A stretch of DNA of 64,000 nucleotides from an uncultured Lachnospiraceae bacterium. GTDB lineage: Bacteria; Bacillota; Clostridia; Lachnospirales; Lachnospiraceae. Below the pieces are notes generated by a model. That model had not been told where the DNA came from. It saw only the letters and a list, made by a program, of their open reading frames with translations, and did not search any database. Made by a program: the position numbers and the translations under genes. Positions 1 to 8,118 of this stretch are shown piece after piece. Every line of letters starts with the position of its first letter. The stretch's first letter is position 1. The stretch covers positions 124,001 to 188,000 of the forward strand of contig CACZBW010000006.1 of assembly GCA_902779575.1 (NCBI GenBank), read 5' to 3'.

Positions 1-2435
1 CTCGTATTGTCGATCATCTCCTTCATAACCGACGGATCCCCGATCAGAACGACGCAGCTTCTGGCCCTCGTCACGGCGGTATACAGCAGGTTCCGGTTCA
101 TAAGCATCCTCGGGCCTCTCAGCAGAGGGATCACCACTGCGGGATACTCGCTTCCCTGCGCCTTGTGGATCGTCACCGCGTAGGCAAGTTCAAGCTGGTC
201 CAGGTCATTCATTTCATATTCAACAAATCGATGTTCGTCGAATTCAACTGTGAGCGTATTCGTGAATTCATTGATCTCACTGATTACGCCCATATCCCCG
301 TTGAAGACCCCTTCCCCGGTCCCGAGCACCGCGCCGAACCTGCCGCGGGTCTCCCAGGCGATCTGGTAATTGTTTTTGATCTGCATCACCCGGTCTCTTT
401 CCCGGAAAATCGTTTCTCCCCTCAGATGCTCCCGCTTCCCGCCTCCCTCCGGATTCAGGTACTGCTGCATGACCTTGTTGAGCCTGAGCACGCCCAGATT
501 GCCCTTCTTCATCGGCGTCATGACCTGGATATCCGCGCTCGAAGCCTTCACATAGCGGGGCAGGTTATCCCGGACCAGTTTGATCGCAAGGCCGATAATG
601 CGGTTCGGGTCATACTCCTTCATAAAGAAAAAATCGCGGCTTTTGTTCGACAGTTCCGGGCAGATTCCGTCATTGATCCTGTGCGCGTTCACGACGATGT
701 CGCTCTCCTGCGCCTGCCGGAAAATCGTCTTCAGCGTAACCACCGGAATCGTCCCGGATTCAATCATATCCTTCAGCACCGCCCCCGGTCCCACGCTCGG
801 CAGCTGGTTGGCGTCCCCCGCCATGACCAGATGCGCGCCGACCGGCACCGCCTTCAGCAGCGCGTGGAGAAGATACAGATCCACCATCGACATCTCATCA
901 ACGATGATCACGTCCTCCTCCAGAGGTTTGTCTTCATCCCTCCCGAAATTCAGCGCGGCATCCGGATCTCCGGATACTTCAAGCAGCCGGTGAATGGTCT
1001 TCGCTTCCCGCCCGGTCGCTTCGGTCATTCTCTTGGCCGCCCGGCCGGTGGGCGCCGCCAGGGTGATTGACAGCCCCTCATTCTCAAATACGGAAATCAT
1101 CGTATTGATGGTTGTCGTTTTTCCGGTTCCGGGGCCGCCGGTCAGAATCAGAAGCCCGCAGCGATCCGCCTCCAGGACTGCCTCCATCTGCTTTGCGTCC
1201 AGTTCGGTTCCCGCCGCCTTCTGGGCGGAAAGAATACACTTGCGGACTCTGTCCGGATTCCCCTCCGTGCGGATATTCAGGTCGTGCAGCATCTGCGCGC
1301 AGCGAAGCTCCGTCATGTAAACAGCCGCAGCGTAGACCCGCACCTCGCCTTCTTCCTGCCGGATCACCAGCTTCCTTTCTACAGAAAGGTTCTCAAGACA
1401 GCTTTCGATCGGATCTTCCCCATCTTCATCATCCAGATCCCATTCTGCATCTGCCCCGGCAAATATAGCGGGATCCGGATAAAAATCTTCCTCTTCCCAG
1501 TCTTCCGCGGCAAATGAATCCTCCCCTCCGGATACCATTTCCTTTGCTGCGGAGCTGCTCTCTGCGGAAAATGGAATCTCCCCGGCCTTAACTGCCGCCG
1601 CTGCTGCAGGCCCTGCCGGAAAAGCCGGAGCGGCCGCTGCAGCATCCGGTCCGGCACTCTGGCCCGGCGCTGAAATACCCGAAACCGGCCTCAGCCGCAT
1701 TCCCAGCAGAGCAGCCGTCCGCCGCAGCAATACTTCACGGGGAAGATAGATGCTCCCCTCTGTCCCTGCAAGCTGCAGGATATAGAGAATCCCGCTCGAT
1801 ATGCGGAAATGCGAATCTACAGCGATCCCCGCCCGCCTGGCAATCTCGTCCGCCGTGCGGAAGCCTACCCCGGTCATATCATCCGCCAGCTTATAGGGAT
1901 TCTCCCGGATAATCCGGTAGATCTCCTGCCCGTAAGCCTTGTAGATGCGCATCGCGAACGTATTTGACACCCCGTAGCGGGAAAGAAAAAGCAGGGCGTC
2001 GCGCTGATCGCGCTTCTCATATACCTGCTCCGCGATCTCCCTGGCTTTTTTCTCAGAGATTCCTTTGATCTCCGCCAGGCGTTCCGGCTCCTGCTCTATG
2101 ATGCGAAAAGTATCTCCGCCAAACTTTTTGACAATCCGGTGTGCCAGCGGCCCCCGGATTCCCTTTATAATTCCGGACCCGAGATATCTTTCCATATACT
2201 GGACGGATTCCGGAGGAAGCAGCTCAAAGCTGCTGATCTTAAACTGTTCCCCGTAAGTTGCGTGAACTGTATAAGAGCCCTCCGCCTCGAGCTGCTCCCC
2301 TTCTCCGATCTCGGGAAGCACGCCCACGGCGGTGAGCTCTTCTCCGTCCACCGACAGGGAAAGAACCGTATACCCGTTCTCCCCATTCCGGTAGACAATA
2401 TGTTCCACAATGCCTTTGATATGATTTTTTTCCAT
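1..2435 (-). CDS. recD2: RecD2-type ATP-dependent DNA helicase (3' end outside window)
   Basis: SF1B 5'-3' DNA helicase of the RecD2/YrrC type, which acts without RecB and RecC in DNA repair and replication-fork maintenance. About 811 codons are visible and the C-terminus lies beyond position 1. Helix-hairpin-helix-like segments (GSGIIKGIRGP, IKGISEKKA, MTGVGFRTAD) occupy roughly residues 85-200. Walker A GGPGTGKTTT is near residue 430, Walker B IIVDEMSM near 510, and the late helicase motif AVTIHKAQGSE is present. Residues about 250-340 form an Ala/Pro then Asp/Glu-rich linker that looks like an insertion. The ATG at 2435 was chosen because the protein then begins with the usual N-terminal OB-like segment (GIVEHIVYRNGENGYTV). 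The mreB-like gene lies 47 bp upstream and is probably co-transcribed. Confidence 0.93.
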   Translation of the reverse strand, partial: MEKNHIKGIVEHIVYRNGENGYTVLSLSVDGEELTAVGVLPEIGEGEQLEAEGSYTVHATYGEQFKISSFELLPPESVQYMERYLGSGIIKGIRGPLAHRIVKKFGGDTFRIIEQEPERLAEIKGISEKKAREIAEQVYEKRDQRDALLFLSRYGVSNTFAMRIYKAYGQEIYRIIRENPYKLADDMTGVGFRTADEIARRAGIAVDSHFRISSGILYILQLAGTEGSIYLPREVLLRRTAALLGMRLRPVSGISAPGQSAGPDAAAAAPAFPAGPAAAAAVKAGEIPFSAESSSAAKEMVSGGEDSFAAEDWEEEDFYPDPAIFAGADAEWDLDDEDGEDPIESCLENLSVERKLVIRQEEGEVRVYAAAVYMTELRCAQMLHDLNIRTEGNPDRVRKCILSAQKAAGTELDAKQMEAVLEADRCGLLILTGGPGTGKTTTINTMISVFENEGLSITLAAPTGRAAKRMTEATGREAKTIHRLLEVSGDPDAALNFGRDEDKPLEEDVIIVDEMSMVDLYLLHALLKAVPVGAHLVMAGDANQLPSVGPGAVLKDMIESGTIPVVTLKTIFRQAQESDIVVNAHRINDGICPELSNKSRDFFFMKEYDPNRIIGLAIKLVRDNLPRYVKASSADIQVMTPMKKGNLGVLRLNKVMQQYLNPEGGGKREHLRGETIFRERDRVMQIKNNYQIAWETRGRFGAVLGTGEGVFNGDMGVISEINEFTNTLTVEFDEHRFVEYEMNDLDQLELAYAVTIHKAQGSEYPAVVIPLLRGPRMLMNRNLLYTAVTRARSCVVLIGDPSVMKEMIDNT

Positions 2436-2482
2436 CTGCTGTCCTGTACACTCTCCACAGCGGTCCGGGACATTCCCCTCAT

Positions 2483-3463
2483 TCAGTTCAGTTTCAGCTC
2501 CGCGTATCTGCCGGTCCCGATCGCAACTGCGCAAAGAGGATCCTCGCATGTCACAACATTGACGCCCGTCCGGATCTCCAGAAGCTCCTCCAGTCCTCCG
2601 ATCAGGCATCCGCCTCCCACAAGGACGATCCCTCTCTGGGCAACGTCCGAAGCAAGCTCCGGCGGCGTCCGCTCCAGGACACTGTGAACAGCCTCCACGA
2701 CCCGCCCCGTCAGCTCGCGGAAGGCAAACCTGCAGTCCTCGGAACTGATCCGGACCTTTTTGGGCAGACCGGTCTCGATATCCCGGCTGATAAACTCCAT
2801 GAAGAGCTCCTCCGGCTTCTCATAGACAGTCCCGATCTGCATCTTGATCTCCTCCGCCGCCTGCTGCTCGATCACGACGCCGAACTGGCTGCGGACATAA
2901 CGGATCAGGGCTTCGTCGAAATCATCTCCGCCGATCTTCACGGAATTGCTCACCACCACGCCGTCCATCGACAGGATGGCTACATTGCAGCTTCCGCCCC
3001 CGATATCCACGATCATATTCCCGCTGGGCTTCGTAAAGTCAATGCCGGCTCCGATCGCCGCCGCGATCGGCTCCTCAACCATGATCACGTCGCGCGCTCC
3101 CGCCTGGTAAGCCGCGTCCTCAACCGCCCTGCGCTCCACCTCCGTAAGTCCCGTCGGGACACAGATACAGACACGGGGCTTGCGGAAAGAAAGGCGCCCT
3201 ACCGCTTTCTGAATAAAATAGCGCAGCATCTGTTCCGTCACGACGTAATCCGCTATGATCCCGTTCTCCAGAGGATGGATCTCCGTAATGTTCCCGCTTG
3301 CCCGGCTGAGCAGAACCCGGGCTTCTTCCCCGATCGCCCTGACCCGGTCCTCGTCACGGTCATAGGCGGCGACCGAAGGCTCCTTCAGGACCACGCCCCG
3401 TCCGCGCACATAAACCAGTATGCTTGTTGTCCCAAGATCTATTCCGACATCTGTTACAGCCAT
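2483..3463 (-). CDS. MreB/Mbl-family rod-shape actin homologue
   Basis: Bacterial actin of the MreB/Mbl family, 326 residues (family about 330-345). It polymerises under the membrane and guides lateral wall synthesis. The N-terminal phosphate-1 loop (VGIDLGTTSILVYV), the phosphate-2 motif (MIVDIGGGSCNVAI, about residues 156-169) and the adenosine motif (GIVLVGGGCLIGGL, near 290) are all present, so ATP binding should be intact. AAGGGGA stands 6 nt before the ATG. It is monocistronic or leads into recD2. There is no mreC, mreD or pbp next to it, so this is probably a solitary Mbl-like paralogue. Exact subtype (MreB, Mbl or MreBH) cannot be decided from the sequence alone. Confidence 0.92.
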   Translation of the reverse strand: MAVTDVGIDLGTTSILVYVRGRGVVLKEPSVAAYDRDEDRVRAIGEEARVLLSRASGNITEIHPLENGIIADYVVTEQMLRYFIQKAVGRLSFRKPRVCICVPTGLTEVERRAVEDAAYQAGARDVIMVEEPIAAAIGAGIDFTKPSGNMIVDIGGGSCNVAILSMDGVVVSNSVKIGGDDFDEALIRYVRSQFGVVIEQQAAEEIKMQIGTVYEKPEELFMEFISRDIETGLPKKVRISSEDCRFAFRELTGRVVEAVHSVLERTPPELASDVAQRGIVLVGGGCLIGGLEELLEIRTGVNVVTCEDPLCAVAIGTGRYAELKLN

Positions 3464-3579
3464 AAATATTCCCCTTATATGAATGCAGTCACCAAACGTA
3501 TGATCTGCGGGTCAAATCTCCTTTTCCCCGTCATCATTATATCCTGACGGCAGAATTACCCTGCCCTTTTGTTTGCGGT

Positions 3580-4458
3580 CTATCTTCCCGTATTCCTCCC
3601 GCCTCTGAAAACAAAGCGGATCAGGAGGATCAGGAGTCCGGAACCGACAGCAAGAACCGCCGCCAGCAGCCGGGAGACAGCGATATCCGTTCCCCAGATA
3701 AGCAGCTGGTCTGTCCGGAGGCCTTCGATCCAGAAACGGCCGATGCCATACAGAAACAGGTACCAGAGGAAAATTTCCCCGTCCGCCTTTTTAATTTTTT
3801 TCTTCGTCATCAGAAGAAGAACCATGAGCACGCCCAGATTCCAGAGCGACTCATAGAGAAAGGTCGGATGTACCTGGATAAAGGTCTCTCCGCCAATCTC
3901 TTCCGCTTTCTCCATCATCAGGCCGGTGACTTCATCCGCCCGGACCGCGCTCAGGGGAAGCCGCATGGCCAGCAGGTTATCCGTATAACCGCCGAAAGCC
4001 TCCCTGTTAAAAAAATTCCCCCATCGCCCGATGACCTGCCCCAGCACAAGACCTGTGCAGGCAGTATCCAGCATGAGGGCCGGTTTCAGCTTCTTCACCA
4101 GCGCATAAATCACGGCGGTCGAAACCGCTCCGATCACAGATCCGTACAGGGCAAGTCCGCCTCCCCGGAAATCCAGGATCTCCAGCGGATGCAGCCTGTA
4201 ATAATCCCAGGAAAAAATAACATAATACGCCCTGGCACAGATCAGGCCGGTAAAGATCCCGATCAGAGTCAGGTTCATATAATCATCCGCATCCTGTCCG
4301 GTCTTCTTTGCCACATATACCGCCATATACATGCCAGCCAGAATGCCCAGCGCCATCGTAATGCCATATACGGCAATCTCATAGCCGAACACTGTGAAGG
4401 ACTTTATCACATGCGGCAGATAAATCCCCAGGTTCGGAAATGCAATCGAATCCGACAT
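3580..4458 (-). CDS. lgt: Prolipoprotein diacylglyceryl transferase
   Basis: Lgt moves diacylglycerol from phosphatidylglycerol to the lipobox cysteine of prolipoproteins at the cytoplasmic membrane. The protein has 292 residues and about seven hydrophobic segments. The Lgt signature region is visible: RGGGLALYG near 98-106, the GRWGNFFNREAFGG stretch near 144-157, and HPTFLYESLWN near 197-207. The C-terminal GIGRFWIEGLRTDQ motif is also typical. Its ATG follows GAGGGATT closely, an adequate but short-spaced ribosome site. It lies downstream of ychF, separated by a possible terminator hairpin. Confidence 0.96.
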   Translation of the reverse strand: MSDSIAFPNLGIYLPHVIKSFTVFGYEIAVYGITMALGILAGMYMAVYVAKKTGQDADDYMNLTLIGIFTGLICARAYYVIFSWDYYRLHPLEILDFRGGGLALYGSVIGAVSTAVIYALVKKLKPALMLDTACTGLVLGQVIGRWGNFFNREAFGGYTDNLLAMRLPLSAVRADEVTGLMMEKAEEIGGETFIQVHPTFLYESLWNLGVLMVLLLMTKKKIKKADGEIFLWYLFLYGIGRFWIEGLRTDQLLIWGTDIAVSRLLAAVLAVGSGLLILLIRFVFRGGRNTGR

Positions 4459-4469
4459 AATCCCTCGTC

Positions 4470-4536
4470 AAAATACTGCTGTTCACGGCTTTCTCTGAGA
4501 ACAGAGAAAAAGATCCACATTTGCCGTAAACAGCAG
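4470..4536 (-). terminator. Possible terminator between ychF and lgt
   Basis: The arms 4476-4489 and 4523-4536 pair over 13 of 14 positions. The minus-strand transcript then reads TATTTTG, a weak U-tract. A smaller internal hairpin (TCTCTG/CAGAGA) lies in the loop. It would separate ychF from lgt. The weak U-tract and long loop make this uncertain. Confidence 0.45.
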
Positions 4537-4560
4537 CATCAAAGCCCAGGTAAGAAAAAC

Positions 4561-5658
4561 TCACACATTGAAACGGAACAGGATCACATCCCCGTCCTGC
4601 ACCACATATTCCTTTCCTTCCAGACGGACGATTCCCTTCTCGCGCGCCGCGGACAGAGAACCGCATTCCAGAAGATCCTTATAATTGACCACTTCGGCGC
4701 GGATAAAACCGCGCTCAAAATCCGTATGGATCTTCCCGGCAGCCTGAGGCGCCTTTGTACCCTTCTTAATCGTCCAGGCTCTTGTCTCCTTCTCGCCCGC
4801 CGTCAGGAAGCTCATCAGACCGAGAAGGCTGTAACTGGCGGTAATCAGCTTGTCAAGGCCCGATTCCTTCAGTCCGAGATCCTCAAGGAACATCTGCTTC
4901 TCGTCGTCATCGAGCTCCGAGATCTCCTCCTCGATCTTTGCGCAGACCACAAATACTTCCGAGCGGGATTCCTTCGCGTAATCGCGGACTTTCCTGACAT
5001 AGGGATTCTCAGCGCCGTCATCCGCGGCGTCATCCTCCGCCACATTCGCGGCGAAGATTACCGGCTTTGCCGTCAGGAGATTATAATCCGCAAACCATGC
5101 TTCTTCCTTCTCCCCGTCCAGTTCAAAGGAAATCGCCGGCTTCCCGCTTTCCAGATGCTCCCTGAGCCGCTGCAGCATCTCAAGTTCTTTCGCCTGCTCC
5201 TTATCATTTCTGGCGCCTCTGCCCACTCTGGACATCCTGCGCTCCAGCACTTCCAGATCGGCAAAAATCAGTTCCAGGTTAATCGTCTCTATATCGCGCA
5301 CCGGGTCAACCGAACCGTCCACATGGATGACATTCGAATCCTCGAAGCAGCGCACCACATGTACGATCGCGTCGCACTCACGGATATTGGCCAGGAACTG
5401 GTTGCCCAGACCTTCGCCTTTCGACGCCCCCTTGACCAGTCCCGCGATATCCACGAATTCAATCACCGCCGGGGTAATCTTCTGCGACTGATACATATCC
5501 CCAAGCAGTTTCAGCCTTTTATCCGGGACCGCCACCACGCCCACATTCGGGTCGATGGTGCAGAACGGATAATTCGCTGATTCCGCGCCGGCTTTTGTCA
5601 GAGAATTAAAAAGCGTGCTCTTGCCGACATTCGGCAGACCTACGATACCAAGTTTCAT
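4561..5658 (-). CDS. ychF: Ribosome-binding ATPase YchF (Obg family)
   Basis: YchF/OLA1 P-loop protein, 365 residues, the standard family length. It binds the ribosome and prefers ATP over GTP. G1 is GLPNVGKST at residues 6-14. DIAG (G3) is near 70. The G4 position reads FAANVAED, the NxxE form behind its ATP preference. A coiled-coil finger (about 135-200) and a C-terminal TGS domain (about 280-365, [10 protein letters not shown]) follow. AAGGAG precedes the ATG. Its promoter lies at 5781-5809 inside a repeated sequence block. Confidence 0.97.
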   Translation of the reverse strand: MKLGIVGLPNVGKSTLFNSLTKAGAESANYPFCTIDPNVGVVAVPDKRLKLLGDMYQSQKITPAVIEFVDIAGLVKGASKGEGLGNQFLANIRECDAIVHVVRCFEDSNVIHVDGSVDPVRDIETINLELIFADLEVLERRMSRVGRGARNDKEQAKELEMLQRLREHLESGKPAISFELDGEKEEAWFADYNLLTAKPVIFAANVAEDDAADDGAENPYVRKVRDYAKESRSEVFVVCAKIEEEISELDDDEKQMFLEDLGLKESGLDKLITASYSLLGLMSFLTAGEKETRAWTIKKGTKAPQAAGKIHTDFERGFIRAEVVNYKDLLECGSLSAAREKGIVRLEGKEYVVQDGDVILFRFNV

Positions 5659-5673
5659 ATCAGATTTATCTCC

Positions 5674-5724
5674 TTACTCCGGCAGAATTCCTGCCGTGTT
5701 ATTTTCTTTGAGGTTCTTCCCCAC
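5674..5724 (-). pseudogene. 17-codon leader ORF resembling an integrase start (copy 1)
   Basis: A GTG-initiated reading frame of 16 residues (VGKNLKENNTAGILPE) ends at TAA inside the Shine-Dalgarno region of ychF. It aligns with the ATG-led frame in the second repeat copy (MRKNLKGKEYGKG...). The KNLKGKE pattern resembles the first residues of Tn916-like tyrosine integrases, so this may be a decayed integrase 5' end reused as a ychF leader. It could instead be chance, and no translation evidence is available. Confidence 0.3.
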
Positions 5725-5756
5725 ATTTTGGCTCCGTTCTGCGTCAAACGGCATAC

Positions 5757-5799
5757 AAAAAGAGCCCATTGCAAAAATTAATTATAGCAAACGGGCTCT
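5757..5799 (-). terminator. Terminator-like hairpin overlapping the ychF promoter
   Basis: In the minus direction the 5' arm (GCCCGTTTGC core) and 3' arm (GCAATGGGC core) pair and are followed by TTTTTG. The 5' arm lies in the promoter spacer, and the -10 box is in the loop. Readthrough RNA from upstream could form the full hairpin. RNA started at this promoter lacks the first arm and should not terminate here. Confidence 0.6.
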
Positions 5800-5809
5800 G
5801 GTTTCTCAA
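5781..5809 (-). promoter_or_regulatory. Sigma-A promoter of ychF
   Basis: Minus-strand TTGAGA (5804-5809), a 17-bp spacer and a perfect TATAAT (5781-5786). The predicted start is near 5774, about 115 nt before the ychF ATG. Confidence 0.75.
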
Positions 5810-5844
5810 TAAGCAGTATAAAAACTTTCTTCGCCACCACTTCT

Positions 5845-5992
5845 TCAGATGATCATCCTGCCACGGATGAACTCTTCAAATTTTTTCCTTTTCACCCTCT
5901 TCTTTGTACCGACGAACAGAACGAACGGACGATTGTAATCCTCTATGTCCGTTCTCGCCTTCGTCTGGAAAGCGGGAATTCTGTTATTCCTG
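5845..5992 (-). pseudogene. Open coding-like fragment without a start
   Basis: After the permease remnant ends, an overlapping frame reads about 49 codons to a TGA at 5845-5847. Its translation is charged and coding-like (for example RPFVLFVGTKKRVKRKKFEEF). No ATG with a ribosome site is present, and I do not recognise a family. It is probably the 3' tail of another broken gene in this scar, but may be noncoding. Confidence 0.25.
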
Positions 5993-6466
5993 TCACCCCA
6001 CAAGATTTGTCCTCTTCAGGATCATATTACTGGCAGCCCCGATTGCTGCAGAGAAGATCACGCCTCCGGCCAGGCACATGCCCACATTGATCACGCCCGA
6101 ATCCAATGGAGTCATCATCGGAATCATCATGAACAGAAGCATTCCGTCGAAAAGGCTCAGACAGATGGACATCCAGCTCCTTTGTCTGGCAAATACCGCC
6201 ATGAGCAGAAAGATCGCCACAAACACAGCCATCAGGAAGATCTTGGAGAGCATGCACATGATCAGGCCTGCCACGCCTGCAGTGCCAAGTGTAAACGGCA
6301 GGCCGGCAATGCTTCCGCCGAGTATCCCTCCCAGAAAGAAGGCCAGAAGAAATAATACGCCGGCGATAAAACAGATAATGGTCTTGGAAGCCACATAATC
6401 CGTTTTCTGTGCACGTACGGTAAAAAGATTCTTTGCATCCCCTGTCTGGCTGTTTTCAGGGGACAC
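5993..6466 (-). pseudogene. C-terminal remnant of an ABC-2-type permease
   Basis: 157 codons encoding four to five hydrophobic segments. The protein reads like the C-terminal half of Clostridia ABC-2 export permeases: an AKNLFTVRAQKTDY entry, then SKTIICF, then a central MMIPMMTPLD motif, ending ILKRTN. The N-terminal half with the first membrane spans is missing and no ABC ATPase gene is adjacent. The first ATG has no good ribosome site. It lies between the two 142-bp repeats. I infer a deletion product, probably non-functional. The family call is from memory of similar sequences. Confidence 0.5.
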
Positions 6467-6498
6467 AATGCATGAACTATCTGGCAGGTTCTATAGCA

Positions 6499-6567
6499 TC
6501 AAATACTTCCAGGAGCCCCCGGAAAAGCTCCCTTGCCGTATTCTTTTCCTTTGAGGTTTTTCCTCAT
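6499..6567 (-). pseudogene. 22-codon integrase-like 5' end (copy 2)
   Basis: An ATG preceded by GGAAGGAG with 7-nt spacing starts MRKNLKGKEYGKGAF and stops at TGA after 22 codons. The promoter, ribosome site and initial residues together look like the beginning of a real gene whose body has been deleted. The first residues resemble Tn916/ICE-type tyrosine integrases. That identity is inference from a very short stretch. Confidence 0.35.
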
Positions 6568-6674
6568 ATATTGACTCCTTCCTGCGCCAGGCGGCACATA
6601 AAAAGAGCCCATTGCAATAATGAATCATAGCAAACGGGCTCTGGTTTCTCAATAAGCAGTAAAAAAACTATCTT
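6533..6674. repeat. 142-bp imperfect direct repeat, copy 2
   Basis: Second copy of the block at 5691-5832, in the same orientation and of equal length. It contains the same promoter spacer/hairpin core and the integrase-like start. Confidence 0.85.
6624..6652 (-). promoter_or_regulatory. Sigma-A promoter in repeat copy 2
   Basis: Minus-strand TTGAGA (6647-6652), 17-bp spacer and TATGAT (6624-6629). It corresponds exactly to the ychF promoter in copy 1 and now drives only the 22-codon fragment and the permease remnant. Confidence 0.6.
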
Positions 6675-6812
6675 CTCCAAACTGTACAGGCGTCAATGGT
6701 TGGTGTGTTGAACGTTATTCAACCCTTTCTCTGAATTATGATTCCGGGCTGTCCACTGCGCCGGAAATAAGGCTCGATCCGCACAATGATGAGCGGAGTA
6801 ACCAGCACACAA

Positions 6813-8081
6813 TTATTGACCCGAATGGGCTGCCATCACGTGATTCCTGTAATCATTCCCCGCCTCGAACCACTCGCCGCAGTACTCGCACTGCACCAGC
6901 TCCTCGTTCTGGCTGCTGCTGGTATGGGCCGCCATTACATGGTTTCTGTAATCGTTTCCTGCCCTGAACCACTCGCCGCAGTATTCACACTGTACCAGCT
7001 CCTCGTTCTGGCTGCTGCCGGTATGAGCCGCCATTACATGGTTCCTGTAATCATTTCCGGCCCTGAACCACTCGCCGCAATACTCGCACTGCACCAGCTC
7101 CTCGTTCTGGCCAGTGCTGGTATGGGCCGCCATTACATGGTTTCTGTAATCATTTCCTGCCCTGAACCACTCGCCGCAGTACTCGCACTGCACCAGTTCC
7201 TCGTTCTGGCCGGTGCCGGTATGGGCCGCCATTACATGGTTCCTGTAATCATTTCCGGCCCTGAACCACTCGCCGCAGTACTCGCACTGCACCAGTTCCT
7301 CGTCCTGGCCGGTACCGGTATGGGCCGCCATTACATGGTTCCTGTAATCGTTTCCTGCCTCGAACCACTCGCCGCAGTACTCACACTGTACCTTCCCGGC
7401 CGCTTCGGCCTGTTTTGTTTCAGCAGACTTTGCTGCCGGTGCCGTCGCGGAAAGGAAGCTGGAAGAAACGTAGGCAATCGATCCGTTTAACTGGATCTGA
7501 TACCAGCCATAGTCTGCGCCGTCCTTTGTGACTGCTCCCGTCACCGTTACAGGCTCTCCATAGCGGACAGCCCCGATAGCCGGATCATCTGTGGAGCAGC
7601 CGCTGCGAACATTCAGTTCATCCGCTGTCACGTAGTAAGTCGCATTGATCTGCCTGAGGCCGAACTGGCTTACCTGAACCTCAGTATCCTTCTGAACGGC
7701 CGTCTTCGTATCGAACTTCAGGACCCTGATCGTCCCGATCGCCTGCATGACTACGTTAAGTTCTCCCTGAGATGCGGCCAGTCCCTTCACAACAAACACT
7801 TCATTCCTGGTAGACACGAATGCCTGGTATACCGCTCCGTATTCGCTTCCTGCAATGTCCACGGACGGCAGGATCTCACCATTGCTCAGGTGATCCACCG
7901 TGATCGTATTTTTACCGTCGGAAACCACGAACCAGTAGTTCGGATCTGCCGTCTCTTTCCATTCATCCGCAGGTGTATCGATAGACAGAACGCCATCCGA
8001 TGTGGTGATCTCAGCAGCGCCTGCCACGGAAGCCGCAGCCATAACAAACAGCATTCCCAGAAACGCCATCTTTTTTTTCAT
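6813..8081 (-). CDS. Secreted SH3-domain protein with six C2H2 zinc-finger-like repeats
   Basis: 422 residues. A signal peptide (MKKKMAFLGMLFVMAAASVAGA) is followed by a domain of unknown function (about 25-130) and a bacterial SH3-like domain (about 145-215, with LNVRSGCSTD and a YGWYQI strand). Six tandem 33-residue units then run to the C-terminus. Each unit has the spacing Cys-x2-Cys-x12-His-x4-His (CEYCGEWF ... NHVMAAH), the geometry of a classical C2H2 zinc finger. The linkers vary slightly (TGTGQ, TSTGQ, TGSSQ, TSSSQ). The ATG at 8081 was chosen over an upstream in-frame extension because AGGAGG lies 8 nt before it and the signal peptide starts there. The repeats probably bind zinc outside the cell. 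Ligand and role are unknown. Confidence 0.85.
   Translation of the reverse strand: MKKKMAFLGMLFVMAAASVAGAAEITTSDGVLSIDTPADEWKETADPNYWFVVSDGKNTITVDHLSNGEILPSVDIAGSEYGAVYQAFVSTRNEVFVVKGLAASQGELNVVMQAIGTIRVLKFDTKTAVQKDTEVQVSQFGLRQINATYYVTADELNVRSGCSTDDPAIGAVRYGEPVTVTGAVTKDGADYGWYQIQLNGSIAYVSSSFLSATAPAAKSAETKQAEAAGKVQCEYCGEWFEAGNDYRNHVMAAHTGTGQDEELVQCEYCGEWFRAGNDYRNHVMAAHTGTGQNEELVQCEYCGEWFRAGNDYRNHVMAAHTSTGQNEELVQCEYCGEWFRAGNDYRNHVMAAHTGSSQNEELVQCEYCGEWFRAGNDYRNHVMAAHTSSSQNEELVQCEYCGEWFEAGNDYRNHVMAAHSGQ
6816..7393. repeat. Six tandem 99-bp coding repeats
   Basis: The DNA underlying the zinc-finger-like units repeats with a 99-bp period, almost identical between units with scattered third-position changes. 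Units 1 and 6 have Glu where units 2-5 have Arg, so internal units look like recent duplications. Copy number may vary between strains. Confidence 0.9.
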
Positions 8082-8118
8082 TGATATTTCCTCCTGCATT
8101 TTATGGATTTCTTCCTGC

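Larger units (their letters stand above)
5691..5832. repeat. 142-bp imperfect direct repeat, copy 1
   Basis: Matches 6533-6674 over its whole length with substitutions and short gaps. Both copies carry, in the minus direction, a sigma-A promoter, a hairpin built on AGAGCCC/GGGCTCT, a GGAG-like ribosome site and an open frame starting (M/V)xKNLK. The best conserved core is 5761-5816. Confidence 0.85.

Noticed and set aside
3868..5580. 570-codon plus-strand open frame
   Set aside because: It is antisense to lgt and ychF, is Arg/His-rich like a shadow translation and has no ribosome site.
6816..7393. Tandem array that could be mistaken for a CRISPR or satellite
   Set aside because: The 99-bp units are in frame, have no spacers and encode the zinc-finger-like protein.
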